Origin: Futiania mangrovi
GTDB lineage: Bacteria; Pseudomonadota; Alphaproteobacteria; Futianiales; Futianiaceae
Length of the DNA stretch: 64,000 bases
Assembly (NCBI RefSeq): GCF_024158125.1
Contig: NZ_JAMZFT010000003.1
Span: forward strand, 1 to 64,000
Direction of reading: 5' to 3'
Shown one piece after another: positions 7,801-14,904 of the stretch. The notes under the pieces are model-generated. The model saw nothing but the letters and a program-made list of their open reading frames with translations, ran no database searches and was not told the DNA's origin. The position numbers and the translations under genes were made by a program. How positions within the stretch are numbered: position 1 is the first letter of the stretch; every line of letters begins with the position of its first letter.

Positions 7801-9329
7801 GCGAACGCACCCGTCGCGGGGTTCAGCGCGATGTCGGCACGCCTGCCGCCAAGCATGTTCGCCCGCAGCACGGGGAAGGCGGCCGCGCCCGGCTGCTTGG
7901 CGATGAAGGCCGACAGCATGTAGGTGGTCTCGGCCGCGGGGACGGTCAGCGTCTGGCCCGCCTGCGCCCAGCCGTTGCCGGGATCGGCAAGGAGTGCCGC
8001 CGCCTCCCCTCCCGCGGGGTCCGGGGCGGCGCGCGGCGTGACCTGCGCACCGTCGACGAGGCCCCAGGCAGGCCCCGCAAGATCCGGATCGGCGAGAAGG
8101 TTTGCGCCCCCCGGCGCGGGGTCGCAGACGATCCGCCCGCGCCAGGGATAGGCAGGCTGGAAAGGCGCACCCGTCCACGGGTCGGGGAGCGCGTTGCCGG
8201 CAGGCACGTCCATCATCAGGAACGGGTTGAAAACGACGCCGTGGCCGCGCGCCTTCAGTTCGGCGATGGCCTGGAGCACGCTGTCGTCAGAGGGCGTGCC
8301 GCCATAGGCAGGCTGGCCGTCGATCCGGCTGACGAGATGGGCCTCAGCACGCCCTACCCCGCCCGCGCGCCAGGTGAGCGGCGCAGTGGTCTTGGACGCG
8401 ACCTCCACACCGGGACGGACCTCGCAACGTCCGCAGCGCAGGTCGGTGCCGAACCAGCTGACGACGAGCGAGACGGAACCGAGATTGGGCGCGGCGGCGT
8501 CGAGGGCGTCGAGCGAGGCCAGAAGATCGGGCTGGCCCGTCGCGGTGTTCAGGTTCTCGCCCGCACTGGTGCCCGCGCCGTCGGTCTTGACCACGCCATC
8601 GGTCGCGAGCGCGAACTCGCCCGCACCGGGGATGAGGGCGATCGCCTCGATCCGCTCCTCGAAGGAGGGGCCGCCGTCCGCAGCGGGGACAGGACGGACG
8701 ACCTCGAACGACAATTGCGGCACGCGGTTGCCGAAGGGGCCGAGGGGCAGATCCTCGAACACGACATAGGCGAGGTCGCGGTAGGCAGGCGCGTTGCCCG
8801 CACCCTCCACCATCTCGATCAGCGGGTCGGGAAGCTGATCGCCAGCCCCCTTGTGAACGCGGATAGCGAGACCGGTGAGGTCGAGCGGGCGGCCGTCAGC
8901 CCAGATGCGCCCGACGCGCGCGATGGGCCCCTCGCACAAGCCAATCGCGAAGGAGGCGGAATACTCGTACTCGGTGACCGTGGAGGACGCGCCGCCGCCC
9001 AGGCCCTTGCCGCCGCCGGCGCTGCGGGTCGTCGCGGTCTCGCGGAAGCGGGCGGCCCAGATCACCTGCCCCGCGATGCGCGCGCGCCCGAAGACGGCGG
9101 GGATGGCCGCCCCCTCCGCACCGCCCTGAATGTGCAGGTCGGTGAGACGCGGCCCCTCCCGGCGGACGGGCGCGGGCGCAAACAGCGCGGAATCGATGAG
9201 CGTGCCCGCAAGGCCGCCGACGGCCGCGCCGATCTGCGCGCCGGTCAGCGCATAGCCGCCGATGCCGAGGCCGGGCAGCAGCGCGCCGCCGGCCGCGGAA
9301 CCCGCGGCAGTGAGTAACAACGTGGCCAT
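4845..9329 (-). CDS. GTA baseplate multidomain protein (megatron, g15-like)
   Basis: 1494 aa. Forms the distal baseplate tip of RcGTA-type particles. The N-terminus is glycine/alanine-rich and hydrophobic (1-50). The central GTA TIM-barrel-like domain holds YAADWSEYFGHQP (about 688-700), FVGIDAYFPLADW (about 722-734) and PIWLMELGVPAVDKG. A C-terminal phage-tail domain follows. An additional block at about residues 407-583, from ANLLADPDLAGPAWG through GTVGIWRVELREAPE, looks like a beta-sandwich carbohydrate-binding module inserted before the TIM barrel. The Rhodobacter protein is about 1300 aa, so the extra length fits this insertion. The start at 9329 follows g14 by 18 bp. Confidence 0.93.
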   Translation of the reverse strand: MATLLLTAAGSAAGGALLPGLGIGGYALTGAQIGAAVGGLAGTLIDSALFAPAPVRREGPRLTDLHIQGGAEGAAIPAVFGRARIAGQVIWAARFRETATTRSAGGGKGLGGGASSTVTEYEYSASFAIGLCEGPIARVGRIWADGRPLDLTGLAIRVHKGAGDQLPDPLIEMVEGAGNAPAYRDLAYVVFEDLPLGPFGNRVPQLSFEVVRPVPAADGGPSFEERIEAIALIPGAGEFALATDGVVKTDGAGTSAGENLNTATGQPDLLASLDALDAAAPNLGSVSLVVSWFGTDLRCGRCEVRPGVEVASKTTAPLTWRAGGVGRAEAHLVSRIDGQPAYGGTPSDDSVLQAIAELKARGHGVVFNPFLMMDVPAGNALPDPWTGAPFQPAYPWRGRIVCDPAPGGANLLADPDLAGPAWGLVDGAQVTPRAAPDPAGGEAAALLADPGNGWAQAGQTLTVPAAETTYMLSAFIAKQPGAAAFPVLRANMLGGRRADIALNPATGAFATKTFSGAVILEAGVEDHGTHWRPWMRFRNPSSSTVRVEIYPAVGLVSAFPNYSGGATGTVGIWRVELREAPERPVDNTPLAAAQVAAFFGTASPAQFSVSGSTVTYSGPPEWSYRRFVLHYAHLCAAAGGVDAFLLGSELRALTQVRSGPGVYPAVDALRALASDVRAILGPSVKIGYAADWSEYFGHQPADGTGDVFFHLDPLWADGNVDFVGIDAYFPLADWRDGEGHADALAGFRPYDPAYFAANVAGGEGFDWYYPDEAARIAQTRVPITDGAYGEPWVFRPKHLAAWWTNAHRDRVSGIRKAQATGWVPQSRPIWLMELGVPAVDKGANQPNLFLDPKSSESALPAFSDGAKDEFVQRRALDAVLGYWQPEAGNNPVSTVYGGPMVDPARIHLWAWDARPFPDFPARLSVWRDGENWRRGHWLTGRLGLVPLADLIAVLCARAGVTNVDVTRVEGLVAGYALDRVMSPRAALEALLATWRVDVVERGATLVFATRGGAVPRDMDLAGLALASEDEAPRLPALRQTRADPGPLPASVKLSFVDALGDYARSAVEARRAATLTRGVEVADAAVVLAADDAVALAEAALAEAWSARTVWRFALPPAFLDVEAGDVLRLALPEGPRLVRVTRTGWTDRVEVEAVAHDGAVRVRADGDAGTPNLASPALRGPVDLAFLDLPLLDGEDAAHQPWAAAFAEPWPGGVALWRVGEGGALALDLRLDRPALMGRTDTDFYAGPVGVWDRGNQLWVQFPQGGELLARPDGAVLSGANLAAVEGPDGRWEVLQFAAAELVAPGKYRLSRFLRAQGGTEDAMANPVPAGARFVVLDGALRQVPLSLDQRGLPISWRYGPSGRAPDHAFYREETRTFAAFGLRPLSPVHLRARRDPATGDIAFGWIRRTRLGGDSWEGEVPLAEEREVYRLEILSGATPVRIVETATPTWSYPAAAQTADFGAPVGGALTVRVAQVSALFGPGLGRTATLYL

Positions 9330-9347
9330 GGTCAGGCCTCCTGTCCG

Positions 9348-9824
9348 TCAGAAATCGTCCGGAAAGCGGAAGACGTGGGCGAGACGGCGCAGCCAGACGG
9401 GACCGCACGAGGTCTCGGCGACCGCGCGGCCCGACCAGGCGTGCACCATGGTCGCGGGCGAGGCGAGGATGGCGCAGTGGCGCGCGGGCCCGCCGGCCGT
9501 CATCCGGAAGAGCAGCACGTCGCCCGGGCGGCGGGCGGGGGCTGCGATCTCGACGAGGTGACGGCGGGCGGCGTCGCGCATGTCCTCGGCACCCGCCGCG
9601 AGCCCCCAGCCGGGGTCGTAGGGCGGCGGCGTCTCGGGCTCCCGGCCCTTCAGATCGCGCCAGACGCCGCGTACGAGGCCGAGGCAATCGGCGCCCGCGC
9701 CCCGGCATGCGGCCTGGTGGCGGTAGGGCGTGCCAATCCAGGCGCGCGCGGCGCTGACGATCTCGAACGCGCGGCGGTGGCCCGCCGGTACTGCAGCCTC
9801 AGCCGGTACGGCGCGTTCCGTCAT
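9348..9824 (-). CDS. GTA NlpC/P60-family peptidase (g14-like)
   Basis: 158 aa. Phage-type cell-wall peptidase of the NlpC/P60 fold, thought to open the recipient peptidoglycan during DNA delivery. The Cys nucleophile lies in GADCLGLVRG (about residue 47), the His in PARHCAIL, and a further polar motif is in VHAWSGR. Architecture and length match the conserved RcGTA peptidase. Its 5' end overlaps the hub gene by 26 bp, suggesting translational coupling, and it is followed by the megatron gene after 18 bp. Confidence 0.92.
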   Translation of the reverse strand: MTERAVPAEAAVPAGHRRAFEIVSAARAWIGTPYRHQAACRGAGADCLGLVRGVWRDLKGREPETPPPYDPGWGLAAGAEDMRDAARRHLVEIAAPARRPGDVLLFRMTAGGPARHCAILASPATMVHAWSGRAVAETSCGPVWLRRLAHVFRFPDDF

Positions 9825-10680
9825 TGCGGTCTCCCTTCACCGGGTAGGAGGTGATCCAGTCGGTCCCCGGCATGTGCGGGAAACCCCGGAAGTTGAGCAG
9901 GTTGGCGAAACGGTCCCGGCAGGTCGCGAAGGTCTTGTCGCAACCGCCCACGAGGTCGAGCGGATCGCCGGGCGCGAGGCCGCCGGGCGCGCCCTCCCAG
10001 AGGTCGAGCACATGCTCGCCCGCGACGACGCGGTGTGCGCGGATGTGGCGGAGCGCGCCGACCGCTTCGCCCCCCGAGACCACGAGACGGCCGCGCGCGA
10101 ACGCACCGGGCGCGGCGGCGAGGTCTGCGAGTACGATGCGTGCGGCCCCGTCGAGGCGGGCGAGCGTCGCGGTGGCCGAATGGGGCGCGAGATCGACCCC
10201 GCAGCGCGCGTCGCCCAGATCGGCGTCGCAGAGGTGCTGGTAGAGACGGCCGACCGGCACCGAGAGGGCTGCGGCGGGGCCGCGCACCTCCGCCCGGAAG
10301 GTGGCACCGTCGCGCACGACCTCCCCCAGCGTGCCGGACATGAGCAGGTGGCGGGCCTCCGGTTCGGTCCAGTCGACCCGCCACGTCTCAACCGTCGCGC
10401 CGTCGTAGAGACCGGCGGAGAGGTCGGCGGCGTCAAGGCCTGCGGCATCCAGCGCGCCGAGAATCTCGGCGGTCGAGGGCGCAAGCCCCTCGCCCCCCTC
10501 CTGCGCGCCGGTGTCGGCGCCCAGATGCGGCTGGCAGGTCACGCCGTCCAGGAGGATCGGGCGGTCATGAGCGGTGAAGCCGAGGTGGACACCGTCGCGG
10601 CGCGTTACGATCCAGCAGGTGGCGAGTGTCGAGGCTTCCCTCGCGGCGGCGGAGGCAAAGGCGGGGGACAGGGGTCTCAT
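9799..10680 (-). CDS. GTA hub protein, DUF2163 (g13-like)
   Basis: 293 aa. DUF2163/phage BR0599-type protein, the baseplate hub at the tail end. Four cysteines, in LCDADLGDARCGVD (two) and GGCDKTFATC (two), are arranged as in the iron-sulphur-binding hub proteins of RcGTA and related phage tails. The C-terminal NLLNFRGFPHMPGTDW is a strong family signature. It starts at 10680 with a 4-bp ATGA overlap with g12 and overlaps g14 at its end, so the run g12-g13-g14 is translationally coupled. Confidence 0.93.
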   Translation of the reverse strand: MRPLSPAFASAAAREASTLATCWIVTRRDGVHLGFTAHDRPILLDGVTCQPHLGADTGAQEGGEGLAPSTAEILGALDAAGLDAADLSAGLYDGATVETWRVDWTEPEARHLLMSGTLGEVVRDGATFRAEVRGPAAALSVPVGRLYQHLCDADLGDARCGVDLAPHSATATLARLDGAARIVLADLAAAPGAFARGRLVVSGGEAVGALRHIRAHRVVAGEHVLDLWEGAPGGLAPGDPLDLVGGCDKTFATCRDRFANLLNFRGFPHMPGTDWITSYPVKGDRNDGTRRTG

Positions 10681-11318
10681 GCGCGCAGCTCCACGACGGG
10701 AATGGCCGGAATCTCGCCTGCCTCGAAGGCGGCGAGGTTGATCTCCAGCGTGTCGGTGTCGAAACGGACGGGCACGTCGAAGGCGAAGCCGCAGGTGAGG
10801 ACCGCGCCGGACGCGGGCGTCGTGGCGAAGGTCACGAGACCGGTGGCCGTGTCGACGGCGAAGTCGGCACCCTCCGCCAGTTCCACGCCGTCGGCGGCGA
10901 CGCGGACGCTGCCCGCGACGGGGCGCGTGACCGGGCGGATGTATTCGGCGGCGCCGAGCCCGTAGGACCTGGCAAGCTGGAAGACGCTTGCGGTGCCGTC
11001 GCCGGTGCCAAGCCGCTGGTCGGCGGCGCTGATCGCGGCGCTGGGCGGGCAGGACTTCCAGTCGGTCCAGTCCTTCCAGCGGAAGCCGAAGAGACGGCCG
11101 CGGCGGGCCTCGAAGAAGGACAGTACCTCGTGCACGTCGTCGAGGCGGCGCAGGCCGAGCCCGGCGTTGTAGCGGCGGCGGGCGTGCGCCCAGGGCGTGT
11201 TGCGCACTTCATGCCCGCTCGACAGGGTCACGATCTCGGTGCGCCGCTCCGGCCCGCCGGTGGAGCCGAAGGAGATGGCGGCGGGAAAGCGGATGTCGTG
11301 AAAGGCGCCGGTGGTCAT
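10677..11318 (-). CDS. GTA distal tail protein, DUF2460 (g12-like)
   Basis: 213 aa. DUF2460/TIGR02217 family, the distal tail component linking tail tube to hub. Signatures are FHDIRFPAAISFGSTGGPERRTE in the N-terminus (residues 6-28), WAHARRRYNAG, and GFRWKDWTDWKS in the middle. Length matches the family. The ATG at 11318 is 30 bp after the tape-measure stop, and its stop overlaps the hub start by 4 bp. Confidence 0.95.
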   Translation of the reverse strand: MTTGAFHDIRFPAAISFGSTGGPERRTEIVTLSSGHEVRNTPWAHARRRYNAGLGLRRLDDVHEVLSFFEARRGRLFGFRWKDWTDWKSCPPSAAISAADQRLGTGDGTASVFQLARSYGLGAAEYIRPVTRPVAGSVRVAADGVELAEGADFAVDTATGLVTFATTPASGAVLTCGFAFDVPVRFDTDTLEINLAAFEAGEIPAIPVVELRA

Positions 11319-11348
11319 GGGAGCAGGTCTCCGGTCAGGGCGAGAGGG

Positions 11349-11972
11349 TCAGAGGTCGCGGCGGCCGCGGGCCACGGCGCGGGCAAGCGCGGCGGCGACC
11401 TGGCCTTCGGAGCGGCGGAAACCCGCCACGTCCGGGGTCGTGATGTTGACGGTCACCTGCACCCCCGAACCGCCCCCGGCGCGGACGCCGAGGCGGCCCG
11501 AGCCGTCGCGGGCGAGCGGCAGGATGGCCTCGGCCCCCGCCTCCCCCATCAGGCCGGTGCCGCCCGACGCGAGCGGGAACAATTGCGGTCCCTGCACGAC
11601 GCCGGGCGAGAAGGCACCGCCGTCGGCGAACGGCAGGATGCGGCCCGCGAGGCCGGCGAGACCGCCCGCGAGGGGGCCGATCGCGGCGGTGACGAGGCCG
11701 CCCGCCGCCTGCTGCACGGGCCCAAGCGCGGTGCGGAGCGCCGTGCTGGCGAGGTCGCGGCCGATGCCGCGCAGCGTGTCGGAGAGCGAGCGCCCCCGGA
11801 AGATCGCCGCATCGAACGCGCCGACCAGAGCGGAGCGGACCTCCGCGCCGACGCGGGCGGCCTCGGCGGCGGTGTCGCGCAACTCGTCGCGGGTGGCGGC
11901 GAAGGCGGTGCGGGCGGCCTCCCCTACCCCGTCGAGGTTGCGGGCAGCGGTGTCGAACGTCTCATCGGTCAT
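11349..11972 (-). CDS. GTA tail tape measure protein (g11-like)
   Basis: 207 aa. Short tape-measure protein that sets tail length. The N-terminal half is a helical AARNLDGVGEAARTA...RDELRDTAAEAARVG region; the C-terminal half is glycine-rich with FADGGAFSPGVVQGPQLFPL and TGLMGEAGAEAILPL, the conserved end of phage tape measures. RcGTA g11 has nearly the same length, as expected for a short GTA tail. The start at 11972 gives an 11-bp overlap with the chaperone gene. A longer upstream frame is rejected because it lies inside that gene. Confidence 0.92.
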   Translation of the reverse strand: MTDETFDTAARNLDGVGEAARTAFAATRDELRDTAAEAARVGAEVRSALVGAFDAAIFRGRSLSDTLRGIGRDLASTALRTALGPVQQAAGGLVTAAIGPLAGGLAGLAGRILPFADGGAFSPGVVQGPQLFPLASGGTGLMGEAGAEAILPLARDGSGRLGVRAGGGSGVQVTVNITTPDVAGFRRSEGQVAAALARAVARGRRDL

Positions 11973-12174
11973 GGGTCGGGTGCCCCCGTTCGGCTTGGGT
12001 GTCGGGAAAGCGGCGCATGAGGTCGTCGAGCGCGGCGCGGGGCGTGCGGGCGGCAGGGGGCGCGCCCAGGAGGCTCGCAAGCTCCGCCGGCGTCAGGTCC
12101 CAGACCGCTGCGGGCGGGAGACGCAGGGCGTGTACGCCCGCCCGGACGAACGCCGCGAAGGCGAGCCGCCTCAT
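11962..12174 (-). CDS. GTA tail assembly chaperone (g10.1-like, TIGR02216)
   Basis: 70 aa. Small phage tail assembly chaperone recognised by LRLPPAAVWDLTPAELASLLG and RAALDDLMRRFPD. In phages such chaperones coat the tape measure during tube assembly. Start and stop overlap its neighbours by 4 bp (g10) and 11 bp (g11), as usual for this pair. The position between g10 and the tape measure supports the call strongly despite the small size. Confidence 0.88.
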   Translation of the reverse strand: MRRLAFAAFVRAGVHALRLPPAAVWDLTPAELASLLGAPPAARTPRAALDDLMRRFPDTQAERGHPTHDR

Positions 12175-12497
12175 GCCCCCTCCCGCGGCGCCGAGAAGGC
12201 CGCCGCGAAGAGCGCGGCGACGAGGCGGAAGGCCCCGGCGGGTCCGCCCTCGATGTCGGCGGCGGCGAGCGCCTCCTCCGTCACCTCCGGCGCGCCGCCC
12301 GCGCGCGCGGCGGCGGCGAGGATGACGACGGCGGCCCGCGCACCGAGGCGGCCCTCGGCGAGACGGTCGGCGAGCGTGGCGGTATCGAGTGCGAGCGCCT
12401 CCTCGATCTCGGCGAGCGCGCCGAGGGTCAGGCGCAGGCGGACCGGCACGCCGCAGAGCGTGGCCGCGACCTCGCCCCGGTGGGGATTGGCACGCAT
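12171..12497 (-). CDS. GTA gp10-like protein (gene transfer agent family protein)
   Basis: 108 aa. Matches the GTA_gp10 family: it begins MRANPHRGEVAATLCGVPVRLRLT, where the residues describe a beta hairpin, followed by LGALAEIEEAL and an alanine-rich helical C-terminus. Related to phage tail-tube initiator/chaperone genes that overlap their partner; precise role is not established. Start at the ATG 12497, 4 bp after the tail-tube stop. A longer frame to 12653 lies within g9 and is rejected. Confidence 0.87.
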   Translation of the reverse strand: MRANPHRGEVAATLCGVPVRLRLTLGALAEIEEALALDTATLADRLAEGRLGARAAVVILAAAARAGGAPEVTEEALAAADIEGGPAGAFRLVAALFAAAFSAPREGA

Positions 12498-12501
12498 GGC
12501 C

Positions 12502-12912
12502 CTAGACCCCCGTGAAGCTGAGTGCGCCCGCGGATTCGAGCGCGATGGAGAAGCCGACCTCGCCGTCGTGCTGGCCCTCGTAGGAGAGAGAGACGACCTG
12601 GAACGGCCCCTCCACGGTGCCGAAGTCGGGGATGACGACCTGCCAGGTCTCAATGCGCCCCTCGAAGAAGGCGATGCGCACCATCATGTCGGACGGCTGG
12701 TCGCGGAAGATGCCGGAGCCGGCGAGTGCGGCGGACTTCGCGCCCGCGCCGGCCAGAAGCTCCCGCCAGGCGCCGGCGGAATCGGCGTTCGTCACGTCGA
12801 CTGCGCGGGTGTTGAAAGAGAGCGAACGGGCGCGGACGCCGGCGACGGTGGCGAAGCCGCCAGCCCCGTCGGAAATCTTCAGCAGGAGATCCCTGCCGCG
12901 CTGGGCGGTCAT
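12502..12912 (-). CDS. GTA major tail tube protein, TP901-1 family (g9-like)
   Basis: 136 aa. Forms the tail tube. Characteristic elements are the opening AQRGRDLLLKI, FNTRAVDVTNADSAGAWRELL split around residue 35-54, and the terminal EVGFSIALESAGALSFTGV-like strands. The length equals that of RcGTA g9. The ATG at 12912 follows the tail-terminator gene by 42 bp, and it is followed almost immediately by g10. Confidence 0.94.
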   Translation of the reverse strand: MTAQRGRDLLLKISDGAGGFATVAGVRARSLSFNTRAVDVTNADSAGAWRELLAGAGAKSAALAGSGIFRDQPSDMMVRIAFFEGRIETWQVVIPDFGTVEGPFQVVSLSYEGQHDGEVGFSIALESAGALSFTGV

Positions 12913-12954
12913 GGCAATGGTCCTTTCGGGTCTGGAAGGAAGGCGATGGGCGGG

Positions 12955-13365
12955 CTAGAGCCCTTCGGTCACGGCGCGCAGGCGCATCCGGCCAAGCGTG
13001 GTGCGCCCGTCGCGGGCGGTCTCGAACCGGGTTTCGCGCACGAAAAGCGACACGAGGACGTGGCCCTCGGGCGCGAGGGGCTGGGCTTCCAGCGCAACGG
13101 CAACGGCGGCGAGGAGGCGCTTTGCCTCGCCATGGCCCGCAGCGCGGGAGACGGCGGTGACCTGAAGCGTATGCTCCTCGCCCGCGACGGCGGTGCAGGA
13201 ACGGTCTGACGCAGCAGCCTCCCCGATCACCAGGTAGGGGGCGGCCGTGCCGGGTGCGGGCCGCGGAACCCGGTCGAAGACGCGCCCGCCGACGAGCGCG
13301 GACACCTCCGGATCGGCGAGAAGTGCGGCATGCAGCGCGCGCTGCAGCGGCCAGGCGGCGCTCAT
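12955..13365 (-). CDS. GTA tail terminator, DUF3168 (g8-like)
   Basis: 136 aa. DUF3168 tail-completion/terminator protein at the head-proximal end of the tail. Motifs are ALHAALLADPEVSALVGGRVFD, APYLVIGEA, and a repeated strand pattern ending TTLGRMRLRAVTE. I use the ATG at 13365, preceded by CAGGACC; a TTG 18 nt upstream is possible but unlikely. Upstream lies the divergent plus-strand exported-protein gene, so g8 and g7 are separated by about 520 bp instead of the usual tight spacing. Confidence 0.9.
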   Translation of the reverse strand: MSAAWPLQRALHAALLADPEVSALVGGRVFDRVPRPAPGTAAPYLVIGEAAASDRSCTAVAGEEHTLQVTAVSRAAGHGEAKRLLAAVAVALEAQPLAPEGHVLVSLFVRETRFETARDGRTTLGRMRLRAVTEGL

Positions 13366-13454
13366 GGCAGCGGGTCCTGGCAAACGCGGGGAGGCACGGA
13401 AGGCGGGAATCTGGTAAGGAAGGTCATGGAACGTCCCCTTCGTCAGGAAAGGTC

Positions 13455-13889
13455 ATGGGACACATGAAGGCTGCCGCCATCGCCCTCGCCGCTCTCGTCT
13501 GCCTTGGCGGAGGCCAGGTGCAGGCCGCCTGCGTCGACGAGATCGAGGCCACGCAGGTCGAGATCGACGGGATCGAGCTGCGGGCGCGGGAACGCGAGCG
13601 GAGCGAGAGCCAGCTGTCGCGCGGCTCGCTGGCCACGCAGGGCCATACGGCACCCGGCAGCGCGAGCCGGGAGTTCGACGAGACACTGCCGCGCGAACGC
13701 ACGCTGAACCTGCCCCGGCGCGATCTGCCCGGCGGCATCAGCGTGGGCCGCGAGTACGCCGCCGACCAGGAAATCGCCGAGGCGCGCAAGGCGCTGGCGG
13801 AAGCGCGGGCAGCGGCGATGCGGGGCGACGAGGCGGCATGCCTGGAGCATGTGGCAGAAGCGCGCCGGGCGGTGTCGCTCGCGGACTAG
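13455..13889 (+). CDS. Hypothetical exported protein, antisense insertion between g7 and g8
   Basis: 144 aa, or 141 aa if translation begins at the ATG at 13464. A clear signal peptide (MKAAAIALAALVCLGGGQVQA) precedes a mature protein starting ACVDEIEATQ. The rest is charged and helical, with a proline/glycine linker containing LNLPRRDLPGG and a C-terminal helical pair carrying ACLEHVAEARRA. Two mature cysteines could form a disulphide. AGGAAAGG precedes both starts. I do not recognise the family. It runs opposite to all neighbouring GTA genes, and its stop overlaps the g7 stop tail-to-tail by 4 bp. It has no counterpart in the RcGTA cluster as I know it; a moron-like cargo gene is one reading. 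Confidence 0.72.
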   Translation: MGHMKAAAIALAALVCLGGGQVQAACVDEIEATQVEIDGIELRARERERSESQLSRGSLATQGHTAPGSASREFDETLPRERTLNLPRRDLPGGISVGREYAADQEIAEARKALAEARAAAMRGDEAACLEHVAEARRAVSLAD

Positions 13890-14212
13890 CTCTCCCGCTC
13901 GCACAGGCAGTCGAGAAAAGCGCCCCGGCCCAGCAGGACGGTCCCGATCGCCAGCACCTCGCCCCGCCAGGCGAACCGCTCGCCCGCGCGCGGAACCGGG
14001 TCGGCGCCGCGCGGCGCACGGATGCGGACGCGATAGCCGGTGCGGGTGACGAGGCGGCCGTCGCCGGCGGGGCTTTCGGAACCGGAGAGGGCAAGCACCT
14101 CGGCCCAGAGGCTCGCCGTCTCGGTCCAGACGATCTCGTGCCCGCCGCCCCCGTCAGGGGTGTGGACGGGCGTGAGGAGGCGGACGCGCTCCTCCAGCCG
14201 GTTGACGCTCAT
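13886..14212 (-). CDS. GTA stopper / head-closure protein (g7-like)
   Basis: 108 aa. Phage head closure protein of the SPP1 gp16 type. Family pattern: RLEERVRLLTP near the start, DGGGGHEIVWTETASLWAEV, and the RYRV-like strand TGYRVRIRAPRG. It closes the capsid portal after DNA packaging and joins the tail. The ATG at 14212 overlaps the g6 stop by 4 bp. A much longer frame in this phase upstream has no family match and is a chance frame. Confidence 0.9.
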   Translation of the reverse strand: MSVNRLEERVRLLTPVHTPDGGGGHEIVWTETASLWAEVLALSGSESPAGDGRLVTRTGYRVRIRAPRGADPVPRAGERFAWRGEVLAIGTVLLGRGAFLDCLCERES

Positions 14213-14787
14213 GCGAACACCCGCGGCAGGCGGAAAGGCGCGATGAGGGCGGCGACGATCTCCCCCACCGGGCCGGAGATGGGCGCATCGACGAGGCGCT
14301 GCTCGAAGAACCACGCGGCCAGCAGGCGCACGGCCTGGCGCAAGGGCGCGGGAACGTCGTCGGGTTCGGGTCCGTAGCCCGCGACGAACGTCACCTCTAT
14401 GCCGGAAAAGCGCTGGCCGGGCCTGGGCCAGACCTTGCCGGGCGCGGACCAGAGGCGGGCGGGATGGGCGCGCGCCTCGAGCATCCAGTCGGCGGGCGCG
14501 AGCGGCTGCGCGGTGCCCTCCGCATCGCGCACGGCAACCGCCGTGACGGAGGAGACGGGCCCGCGCGGCAGGCGCAGCACGCCGTCGTCGGGCCAGGCGT
14601 CGAGCGTGAGGCGAAAGACCTGGTCGATCAGCGCACGTGAGGTGCGGGCCTCGACAAAGGCGCGGGCCGCGACGATGGCGTCCGCAAGGGGGGCGTCCTC
14701 CTCCAGCGTGTCGAGGCGGAGGTGGGCGCGCATGCCCGAGAGCGAGACGGGCTCGACGGCGGGCGCGGTCAAAGGTTCGAGCATCAT
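14209..14787 (-). CDS. GTA head-tail adaptor (g6-like)
   Basis: 192 aa. Head-tail connector of the HK97 gp6 / DUF3199-like type: MRAHLRLDTLEEDAPLADAIVAARAFVE in the helical N-terminus (residues 19-46), a central beta insert (RLPRGPVSSVTAVAVRD), then EVTFVAGYGPEPDDVPAPLRQAVRLLAAWFFEQR split across the C-terminal helices. This matches RcGTA g6 in order and size. Two ATG codons (14787 and 14784) are possible starts. A dinucleotide repeat lies 28-48 nt upstream of the start on the minus strand. Confidence 0.92.
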   Translation of the reverse strand: MMLEPLTAPAVEPVSLSGMRAHLRLDTLEEDAPLADAIVAARAFVEARTSRALIDQVFRLTLDAWPDDGVLRLPRGPVSSVTAVAVRDAEGTAQPLAPADWMLEARAHPARLWSAPGKVWPRPGQRFSGIEVTFVAGYGPEPDDVPAPLRQAVRLLAAWFFEQRLVDAPISGPVGEIVAALIAPFRLPRVFA

Positions 14788-14814
14788 GGAGCGGACCTCC
14801 GCAACACGGGTGGA

Positions 14815-14835
14815 AGAGAGAGAGAGAGAGAGAGA
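14815..14835. repeat. (AG)n microsatellite in the g5-g6 gap
   Basis: About ten AG units on the plus strand (CT on the transcribed minus strand) lie within the 117-bp gap between capsid and adaptor genes. Dinucleotide tracts are prone to slippage and can alter spacing in a leader. No gene crosses it. Confidence 0.9.
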
Positions 14836-14904
14836 AAGGAAGGCCCGCGCGCGCTCCGCCCGGGAGGGAGGGGACAGGCAGGACGCGCGCGGGGGAACGC
14901 CGGA

